DNA of 9,833 bases from assembly GCA_002307095.1 (NCBI GenBank), contig DBTO01000048.1, positions 1 through 9,833 on the forward strand, written 5' to 3'. This DNA comes from Sulfurospirillum sp. UBA1314 (GTDB lineage Bacteria; Campylobacterota; Campylobacteria; Campylobacterales; Sulfurospirillaceae). The notes below the pieces were generated by a model. That model was not told where the DNA came from and searched no databases. It saw only the letters and a program-made list of their open reading frames with translations. Shown one piece after another: positions 5,625 through 9,833 of this stretch. Each line of letters begins with the position of its first letter. Positions within the stretch are counted from its first letter, which is position 1. The position numbers were made by a program, and so were the translations under genes.

Positions 5625-7016
5625 TTAAGCTCCACAACATTGGGATAATTTATCAATAAATTCATCACTTTGTCCTACACCTACATCATGTAACGCGTTA
5701 TAGGTTTGCTCTATAGTGTCAAATACACGATTCACAAAGTAATGTTTATTTGTGTATAGCTTTTCATCGTCAGGATTGTAAATTTCAAGCTTGTTGAAAC
5801 GATCAAGGCGTTTACTATAAACATCTTCTAAGACTGTCTTTTCATGTTTGCTTTGAGTATATTCTTGAACTTTAGTTAATGCCTCTTCAATCGTGGCTGG
5901 ACGAAGATCACCAAAGTGTGAAAGTGATGTGGAAAGGAAGGCTTTAAATGCGTTATGAACGTAAATAAAATCTGTTGTAAATGGTTTGACAAATGTGTCA
6001 ATTTTTGCAGTTTGATAATGACCATTAAATGTACCGATTACAGCCCAAAGAGGGTGAACGTCTGAACGTGTAAACCTTTGTCTTACAGCATCAGTAGTGA
6101 GCATTTTTTGAGAGCCATTTTTAAGTGTTTTAAAACCTAGCATAATCTCCGTAGTATCTTGATCGCTGATGTCTCTGAGGCTGAAATCTTCTAAGCAACG
6201 ACCCCAAAGATTGTTAAGGTTATTAAGGATTATTTCAAAACCGTCTAGGATTTGACCGTCAATGACCATATTTTTAAGTTTTTCTCTCCTGATCTGAAAC
6301 TCAATCCTAAAGACTTCTTTTGTTTCGTCGTAGTCTTTATTTGTGCGCCATAAGCCTTCAATGAAGCCCTTGTTTGGGAATTTTTTAATCTCTTTGGTTT
6401 TATTGTAGACACGCATTAAGTAATCGCCACCGCCTTTCATAAAACCTTGGAAGTTACGTCCTGAATGGTAAAAGCTATCACAGCCTATTTCATCGTCATA
6501 ATAACGGTTATTGCGTGTTTTTGATTTGGTACGATGAAAATCTAGGACGGTGAAGTTATGCCCTTGTATGTCGCATTGTAGATGTATTTCACTGATCTTA
6601 ATTGTGTAGTGAGAGATTATAAAATCTCTTAAAAACTTGTTGACTTTTTGAATAGCGGAGATATAACCATAACGCTGTAAAAAAGAGGCTCTAAATTCAA
6701 CTTTACAGAATGGGTTTGGGTCTATTGTGGTGACCATCTTTTTTAGATGGATTGTAATGTCGTGGTTTTTAATGGATACACTAAATCCACGCACAGTAGC
6801 AGGCATAATTTGAAAAAAGTCACCACCAAATGAGTGTTGGTATTGGGCAAAGCTTTTATTCTCGTTTTTTTGGCTTTGTGCTTGGAGCTTTGTGGAGAAG
6901 AGCGTATCAAGCAGAGTGTTATAAGCAGAAATATCTGCACCTTGCAAAAGTTGAGACGGATAAAGATGGTATTTTAAAGTGTCGATATTTTGCCAAAGTT
7001 TGACGAGTTTTTGCAT
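5625..7016 (-). CDS. Rep_trans-type replication initiation protein
   Basis: This 463-aa protein resembles the replication initiation factor (Rep_trans) group found in rolling-circle plasmids and filamentous phages such as CTXphi RstA. Visible marks are a strand IHLQCDIQG at 144-152, MRVYNKTKE at 201-209 with Y204 as the likely nicking tyrosine, FRIEFQIRRE at 236-245, and a following region containing R312-x-R-F and HPLW at 321-324. These enzymes nick one strand at the double-strand origin and stay attached to the 5' end while rolling-circle copying proceeds. The C-terminal third has no recognised domain. The gene begins after AAGG, just downstream of an origin-like hairpin, and is followed at one base by a small gene. 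Assignment to the group rests on motif pattern and length, without a profile search. Confidence 0.85.
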   Translation of the reverse strand: MQKLVKLWQNIDTLKYHLYPSQLLQGADISAYNTLLDTLFSTKLQAQSQKNENKSFAQYQHSFGGDFFQIMPATVRGFSVSIKNHDITIHLKKMVTTIDPNPFCKVEFRASFLQRYGYISAIQKVNKFLRDFIISHYTIKISEIHLQCDIQGHNFTVLDFHRTKSKTRNNRYYDDEIGCDSFYHSGRNFQGFMKGGGDYLMRVYNKTKEIKKFPNKGFIEGLWRTNKDYDETKEVFRIEFQIRREKLKNMVIDGQILDGFEIILNNLNNLWGRCLEDFSLRDISDQDTTEIMLGFKTLKNGSQKMLTTDAVRQRFTRSDVHPLWAVIGTFNGHYQTAKIDTFVKPFTTDFIYVHNAFKAFLSTSLSHFGDLRPATIEEALTKVQEYTQSKHEKTVLEDVYSKRLDRFNKLEIYNPDDEKLYTNKHYFVNRVFDTIEQTYNALHDVGVGQSDEFIDKLSQCCGA

Positions 7017-7122
7017 TTAAAACCTTTTTGATATTTGTCGCACCTAACCCCCCTTGATAAACCATTGTGGGGGCAAAGTTATTTTCGCTTTTTGAAGCTC
7101 TACGGATAGAGTTTCAAGAAAC
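7017..7122. other. Candidate replication origin upstream of rep
   Basis: This gap lies between the rep start and the terminator of the early operon. It has a GC-only stem, CCCCC (7049-7053) with GGGGG (7069-7073), around a 15-nt loop TTGATAAACCATTGT. The stem end plus loop reads CTTGATAA, like the CTTG/ATA nick sites of phiX174 and pC194 origins. Rep_trans plasmids such as pT181 place the nick in the loop of a GC-rich hairpin. The nick-like strand is the + strand, opposite to the genes. The rep promoter probably lies here too. The 7-mer CTTGATA also occurs by chance elsewhere, so the hairpin is the stronger evidence. Confidence 0.5.
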
Positions 7123-7145
7123 AAAAAGAGGGCGATTAAGCCCTC
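7123..7145 (-). terminator. Rho-independent terminator after the early operon
   Basis: GAGGGC (7128-7133) pairs with GCCCTC (7140-7145) around a 6-nt loop. On the - strand it is followed by TTTTTGT. It lies 5 bp past the stop of the ssDNA-binding protein gene and separates the early genes from the origin and rep. Confidence 0.85.
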
Positions 7146-7150
7146 ATGTG

Positions 7151-7639
7151 TTACGCTACTTTCTCCCAAGATTGCCAAATTGGAGAGAGAACATCTTGAC
7201 CGAAGTCTTTAACGAAACCTAGTGAGCCTTTGAACATGTACGTACTATTGAGCTCTAGTTCGTTGTACATTGCCTCGGAGACATTTTGAACGAGGGTACC
7301 GCCCTTAAAAATGAGTGTGATTTTGTAACGGCTTGGATAAAAGGTTTGATTGCCTTCATTGTCAAGAACAGGAGCACCAGTTGTTTTATCTGTACGTTCT
7401 TTACCTTTTTGAACTTCACGTGCGCTGATCTGAGCAGATAGAGTGACTTGGTTAGCGTTTACTCTTGCATTGTAGAGAGCCATCATTTCGTTAAATTTAT
7501 CCATGGTCATTTCACCTTCACCGATTTTTGGTGACATGTCTTTGAGACCGACGTTGTTTGCTGCTTCTCCGTTGTTTACAGGCTCATGGATAATGACTGG
7601 AATTTCTTTACCGTCTACTACTTTTGATGTTAATTTCAT
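7151..7639 (-). CDS. Probable ssDNA-binding protein
   Basis: This 162-aa protein has a flexible N-terminal part (1-60) and a beta-rich part (about 63-155). The latter includes NQVTLSAQISAREVQKGK, SRYKITLIFKGGTL and NSTYMFKGSLGFVKDFGQ, and ends with LSPIWQSWEKVA. Strand order, basic and aromatic residues and position next to origin and rep fit an OB-fold ssDNA-binding protein, the partner that coats the displaced strand in rolling-circle replication (the role of gpV in filamentous phages). I do not recognise a specific family, so this is inferred from fold-like pattern and context. Its ATG overlaps the stop of the HTH gene by 4 bp, and a terminator follows. Confidence 0.65.
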   Translation of the reverse strand: MKLTSKVVDGKEIPVIIHEPVNNGEAANNVGLKDMSPKIGEGEMTMDKFNEMMALYNARVNANQVTLSAQISAREVQKGKERTDKTTGAPVLDNEGNQTFYPSRYKITLIFKGGTLVQNVSEAMYNELELNSTYMFKGSLGFVKDFGQDVLSPIWQSWEKVA

Positions 7640-7833
7640 GCGATTCTTTCCTTTAGTTGTTTTTCTTTTAAATGTAAATTGAATATTTTTTTAGACAAAT
7701 GGGAATTTGTCACCCCTGACTCTCTTACCAGTTCCGTACGTGTAATACTTGGATTTTTACCCCCTTTTTCTCTTAATAATTTAAGAACAGAACAAAGAAG
7801 CTCATAATCTCCTTTAGAAATGTCAAATCTCAT
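7636..7833 (-). CDS. Small helix-turn-helix protein
   Basis: This 65-aa protein has a helical first half (SKGDYELLCSVLKLLREKGG), then TRTELVRESGVTNSHLSKKI (about 32-51). That segment has the spacing of a helix-turn-helix: helix, turn at SGVT, recognition helix NSHLSKKI. A lysine-rich helix follows. It is the only clear DNA-binding regulator candidate in the element, so it may control early or lysogenic expression, though it lacks a multimerisation domain. The ATG follows the previous stop directly (TAA ATG), and the end overlaps the ssDNA-binding protein gene by 4 bp, so the two are co-translated. Confidence 0.75.
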   Translation of the reverse strand: MRFDISKGDYELLCSVLKLLREKGGKNPSITRTELVRESGVTNSHLSKKIFNLHLKEKQLKERIA

Positions 7834-7986
7834 TTAAAGCCTATCCATGATTAAACCACGTTCATCTTCGACAATAACCTCATAGGTTTTACAAAAAAGC
7901 TTTTTGATTTTTTTAGCTTTGTTAAGCGCCTGAGAATATGTTCTACACGTATCCATAACATTGTTATTCATAATGATTCTAAACAT
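7834..7986 (-). CDS. 50-aa basic protein of unknown function
   Basis: The start was set at MFRIIMNNNVMDTC, which has AAGGAG at the right distance; the frame is open 23 codons further upstream but through the end of the preceding gene. The middle (YSQALNKAKKIKKLFCKTYE) is a very basic probable helix between two short beta-like segments, a pattern seen in small nucleic-acid-associated proteins. No family is recognised. It is the third small gene of the early operon and abuts the HTH gene. Confidence 0.7.
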   Translation of the reverse strand: MFRIIMNNNVMDTCRTYSQALNKAKKIKKLFCKTYEVIVEDERGLIMDRL

Positions 7987-7999
7987 TGTTGACTCCTTT

Positions 8000-8320
8000 T
8001 TAAAATTGAAATTGTTGTTGACCGTTAGGCTCAAAACTGTTAAAACGCATGACAATCTCTTCGGCTAATAATTTGGCACTTTCAAAGGTGTGCTCATAGT
8101 TATGAATCGTTCCTGAATGGTAAAGTTCAATCTTACCGACTGGTAAATCCCTATCTTGGTGACGTAGAAAAAGTTCAACTCTACGTACTTTTAAATCATT
8201 GATCGCTACGAATTTAAGTCTCAATTTATCAAGAGGGATACAAAAATCGTAACTCTCAGGGCAAAGAGGGAAGTGTGCCATTTGGCGTGGGATTCGGTTA
8301 AAAAGGATACATTTAGACAC
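8000..8320 (-). CDS. Early protein of unknown function (GTG start)
   Basis: This 106-aa protein starts at GTG (8318-8320), which shares one base with the TAG stop of the 58-aa gene (TAGTG). That coupling supports the choice although the ribosome binding site is weak (GAAGAG); the next ATG, 13 codons in, has none. The sequence is a mix of beta-like segments (KLRLKFVAIN, RRVELFLRH, VGKIELYH) and a helix (HTFESAKLLAEEIVMRF). It has three cysteines in the first 27 residues (4, 20 and 27). No motif or membrane span is evident. Its place between the recombinase and the ssDNA-binding gene suggests an early, DNA-linked or host-directed role. Confidence 0.65.
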   Translation of the reverse strand: MSKCILFNRIPRQMAHFPLCPESYDFCIPLDKLRLKFVAINDLKVRRVELFLRHQDRDLPVGKIELYHSGTIHNYEHTFESAKLLAEEIVMRFNSFEPNGQQQFQF

Positions 8321-8496
8321 TATAGACTCTTCAAAATAACAACGTCTTCAATACGTAAAGATACAGAACTACCATCACGCTGATGTCCTGTAACATATGA
8401 ATGACCAATAAGATGAACTATCATAGGTGCAATTTTCCTTTTTTCACCAGTAACTAAGTCACCCAACTTAACAACCATTTTTTTAGTTTTACGCAT
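8320..8496 (-). CDS. 58-aa protein overlapping the recombinase gene
   Basis: The frame starts MRKTKKMVVKLGDLVTGEKR and ends EDVVILKSL. It starts inside the recombinase gene: the recombinase ends CATGCGTAA and this ATG lies in it, an 8-bp overlap, with AAGGA 8 bases upstream inside the recombinase. It ends with a one-base overlap with the next gene. After a basic N-terminus it looks like a small all-beta domain (SYVTGHQRDGSSVSLRIED). No family is recognised. If the recombinase were a late-inserted insertion sequence, this gene would be the place where the phage was cut; its tight coupling instead argues that the recombinase belongs to the phage operon. Confidence 0.65.
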   Translation of the reverse strand: MRKTKKMVVKLGDLVTGEKRKIAPMIVHLIGHSYVTGHQRDGSSVSLRIEDVVILKSL

Positions 8497-9445
8497 GAAC
8501 TAATCCTTGATTGAATTTGATGTAAACAGCACGGAAGAGGTGAGACATACATGCGACGAGAGCGACCATTTTATTTTTACCACCTTCGACTAGGCGAGTG
8601 TATTTTTCTTTGATAATGTCGTTAAAACGAATGGCAGACATAGCCGAGAGATAAAGTAGTTTTCTAACAAGGGAGCTTCCTCGTTTGGAGAGTGACTCTT
8701 TTTTACGAACTGATGTACCACTCTCAAAAATACGAGGACTAAGACCTACGAAACTTTGCAGTTGTTTTAAGGTGTAGTTTTGAGATTTTAGGAAAATGGG
8801 AACTAACTCCAAAAGGAGCGCATAGCCTACGCCTTTGATCTCTTTTTGAAGTTCAACTACGTGAGGGAAAAGCTCTTTTAATACTTTTTCGGCTTCTTTT
8901 TCTAAGCCTTTTTTGGTTTCTTTAATTTTAAGTTCTAAAGATACGAGAAACAAATCTAAAGAATCAATAGGGTTTTCTTTTTGAGAATGGATGAAGTTTT
9001 TTAATTGCGTTTCAAGTTTACGTAGAAGATTAATAGCTGATGTGTATTTTCTTAATGACTTGTGATCTTGATTAAAAATGGTTTTAAAATCTTCTTGATC
9101 TAAGGTTTGAATAAATTTAGCAATACCTTTACTATCAATTTTGTCATTTTTTTTACGAGAACTCAAGTGCTTAAGATAATGTGCCATCACGTAAGGATTG
9201 ATCATGATTTGCTTAAAATCATTTTTATGAGCAAGTTTTTGGAGTACGTGCATATAGTTTGAAGTAGCTTCATAACCGAAGTAAAACTCACTTTTTTTAT
9301 AGGTCGTCTTTAAATAATCAAAAAAACCCAAGATAGAACTCTCATTATTTAAGATTTGGAGAGGGTCATATATTAAACCATCAAGAGTAATGGAAATATC
9401 AAGTTTTCCACTAGCGACATCAACACCGACAAAAACTTTACGCAT
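8489..9445 (-). CDS. IS110-family DEDD recombinase, probable phage integrase
   Basis: This 318-aa protein starts at MRKVFVGVDVASGKLD with AAAGGA upstream; the frame is open 20 codons further but without a start signal. The N-terminal RuvC-like domain carries the DEDD set D9, E59 (GYEAT), D101 and D104 (NDKIDSKGIA), the same spacing as in Piv invertase of Moraxella. About 136-200 is a coiled coil. The C-terminal Tnp20 domain has IKGVGYALLLELVP (203-216), LQSFVGLSP (229-237) and the serine motif SLSKRGSSLVRKLLY (251-265). Length and all key residues are intact. IS110 enzymes act with a bridge RNA that pairs with donor and target. Here the gene is at the phage edge and overlaps the next phage gene, and no other integrase is present. 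A resident insertion sequence is the alternative. Confidence 0.92.
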   Translation of the reverse strand: MRKVFVGVDVASGKLDISITLDGLIYDPLQILNNESSILGFFDYLKTTYKKSEFYFGYEATSNYMHVLQKLAHKNDFKQIMINPYVMAHYLKHLSSRKKNDKIDSKGIAKFIQTLDQEDFKTIFNQDHKSLRKYTSAINLLRKLETQLKNFIHSQKENPIDSLDLFLVSLELKIKETKKGLEKEAEKVLKELFPHVVELQKEIKGVGYALLLELVPIFLKSQNYTLKQLQSFVGLSPRIFESGTSVRKKESLSKRGSSLVRKLLYLSAMSAIRFNDIIKEKYTRLVEGGKNKMVALVACMSHLFRAVYIKFNQGLVHA

Positions 9446-9608
9446 GTAAATCCTTTTTTTGTATAATGTGTGTACTTCTTTATACTTGTAAACGGTGTCT
9501 AACACCTAGATTATTATTAAAAGTTAGTACACGAAGCCTCTATCTTTTGAAAAGGTTTAAAACCTAGGTACAGTAACGAGGTCTTCGTATATCGACACAC
9601 AAACCCCA
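9446..9608 (-). ncRNA. Candidate bridge RNA locus upstream of the recombinase
   Basis: This is non-coding DNA between the recombinase and the right attachment core. Read on the - strand it gives a stem-loop with arms ACGAAG-A-CCTC and GAGG-CTTCGT (+ strand 9578-9588 and 9531-9540) and a 37-nt internal loop. The loop includes the smaller pairing AGGTTT/AAACCT. Further on is a hairpin GGTGT-TAG-ACACC (9494-9506). IS110 elements encode bridge RNAs of roughly this size upstream of the recombinase, with two internal loops that match target and donor. In the loops I see UUCAAAA (9545-9551), which pairs with TTTTGAA of the rebuilt target, and CUAACUU (9521-9527), which pairs with AAGTTAG next to the core in the donor. 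The recombinase promoter, with TATAAA near 9480-9485, lies in the same stretch. Ends are not defined. Confidence 0.45.
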
Positions 9609-9616
9609 CAAAACTG
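9609..9616. repeat. Right attachment core (CAAAACTG)
   Basis: This is the right copy of the 8-bp direct repeat. Host sequence AATATTTTAAG follows it and leads into the rnpB promoter. On the phage side it is preceded by ACAAACCCCA. In the circular phage these ends would meet to form the donor site, with ACAAACCCCA on one side of the core and CTAACTTCG on the other. That donor site is not palindromic, unlike the rebuilt host site. Confidence 0.6.
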
Positions 9617-9650
9617 AATATTTTAAGTAGAAGTTTGATAAAATGTATCT
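9616..9650 (+). promoter_or_regulatory. rnpB promoter, retained next to the insertion
   Basis: A -10 element, GATAAAAT (TAAAAT at 9639-9644), lies about 7 bp before the expected RNA start near 9651. The -35 position falls at about 9616-9621, where the sequence is not consensus. The attachment core ends at 9616, so integration replaces everything upstream of the -35 with phage DNA but leaves the core promoter intact. Confidence 0.6.
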
Positions 9651-9833
9651 TACAAGGTACAGTAGGTGATTGCTTGAGAGTTTCTCTTAAGAGGAAAGTC
9701 CGGGCTGCATGTGAGACATGGTTCCGTCTAACGGACGGCTAGGGTAACCTAAGGGATTAGTGCAACAGAAAGTAAACTACCATTATGCCACTCTTGCTTA
9801 GGCTTGAATGACGTATGGAAAAGGTGAAACGGT
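9651..9833 (+). ncRNA. rnpB: RNase P RNA (5' part, cut by window end)
   Basis: This is the catalytic RNA of RNase P, which removes the 5' leader of pre-tRNAs. Recognised landmarks are GAGGAAAGTCCGGGCTGC (conserved region I, about 9692-9709), AGTGCAACAGAAAGTAAAC (the P10/11 region, about 9759-9777) and GGTGAAACGGT (9823-9833, conserved region IV). The order and spacing are those of bacterial type A RNase P RNA. About half of the RNA is inside the window; the 3' part, including the strand that closes P1 and P4, lies beyond it. The 5' end is placed from the -10 element and is uncertain by a few bases. It is chromosomal and divergent from the recombinase. Confidence 0.93.

Larger units (their letters stand above)
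169..9616 (-). mobile_element. Small tailless (probably ssDNA) prophage with IS110-type recombinase
   Basis: The element is bounded by direct copies of CAAAACTG at 169-176 and 9609-9616; with one copy counted it is about 9.44 kb. It carries a Rep_trans-like initiator, a probable ssDNA-binding protein, an origin-like hairpin, an M15 peptidase, several probable virion or membrane proteins and an IS110-family recombinase. Nearly all genes lie on one strand in coupled operons. It has no Zot ATPase (against an inovirus), no long capsid gene of the microvirus type, and no terminase, portal or tail genes. Size and content are compatible with ssDNA phages of the Finnlakeviridae (FLiP) size class, but I could not recognise a capsid protein. 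The boundaries are supported by the palindrome that appears when the flanks are rejoined. Confidence 0.7.

Noticed and set aside
6904..6911. CTTGATAC on the - strand inside rep as a nick site, as in phiX174
   Set aside because: No hairpin or other origin feature around it. The same 7-mer also occurs near 8226, so the match alone means little.
6743..6940. - strand frame within rep
   Set aside because: Alternative frame of a clear replication gene.
8489..9608. Recombinase as an independent insertion sequence that landed in the prophage
   Set aside because: It has host DNA directly on one side and overlaps a coupled phage gene on the other, and no second copy of a core was seen at its own end. 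Kept as an alternative, not as the main call.
169..9616. Xer/dif-type integration, because the rebuilt host site has inverted arms and a 6-bp centre
   Set aside because: The phage-side sequences next to the core (ACAAACCCCA and CTAACTTCG) do not resemble the host arms, as a dif-like attP would need. I also could not match the site to a dif sequence I know for this group.
169..9616. Filamentous phage (inovirus)
   Set aside because: No Walker-motif Zot/gpI protein and no small coat protein with signal peptide plus membrane span, although Rep and the IS110-type gene would fit.
169..9616. Microvirus
   Set aside because: No gene long enough for the usual 500-residue capsid protein, and the Rep is not of the microvirus type.

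Overview
The window holds what looks like one complete integrated element of about 9.4 kb (169-9616), with a short piece of host DNA on each side. The host is probably a member of the Campylobacterota (a Sulfurospirillum-like lineage is possible). This rests on low GC, tightly packed genes with AAGGA-type ribosome binding sites, and the style of the RNase P RNA; it is inference, because no host protein-coding gene is visible. The right flank is the 5' part of rnpB on the + strand (from about 9651). The left flank (1-168) is non-coding and contains a very strong hairpin.

The element appears to be a small tailless, probably single-stranded-DNA, prophage. Almost all genes are on the - strand and read from right to left. 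In order they are: an IS110-family DEDD recombinase (9445-8489); five small early genes, ending with a likely ssDNA-binding protein (7639-7151); a terminator and an intergenic origin-like hairpin (7017-7145); a Rep_trans-type replication initiator (7016-5625); small genes including a zinc-finger protein; an M15-type peptidase, probably the endolysin (4973-4602); a run of probable virion or lysis genes (4592-2643), ending with a 38-residue membrane protein and a terminator; one inverted, very AT-rich gene for a secreted protein (2213-2611, + strand); and a last group of three genes (2041-177), which include a membrane protein and a protein with tandem cysteine-containing repeats. I see no Zot/gpI ATPase, no tailed-phage packaging or tail genes, and no microvirus-size major capsid gene. 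The virion type is therefore unresolved and may be undescribed.

The most interesting point is how the element appears to integrate. The 8-bp sequence CAAAACTG sits at both edges (169-176 and 9609-9616). Removing the element and joining the flanks at one copy rebuilds a host site with perfect 8-bp inverted arms (AAATATTC and GAATATTT) around AAAACT, just upstream of the rnpB promoter. There is no tyrosine or serine integrase. The only recombinase is the IS110-family protein. Its gene lies at the element's edge, overlaps the next phage gene by 8 bp, and is preceded by about 160 bp of structured non-coding DNA of the kind that encodes bridge RNAs in IS110 elements. I infer a phage that uses a bridge-RNA-guided recombinase as its integrase at a palindromic site beside rnpB.

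Several real genes are too short to stand out by length: 38 aa at 2643-2759, 55 aa at 4977-5144 and 58 aa at 8320-8496. Four starts were shortened to the ATG with the good ribosome binding site (3669, 5623, 7986 and 9445).
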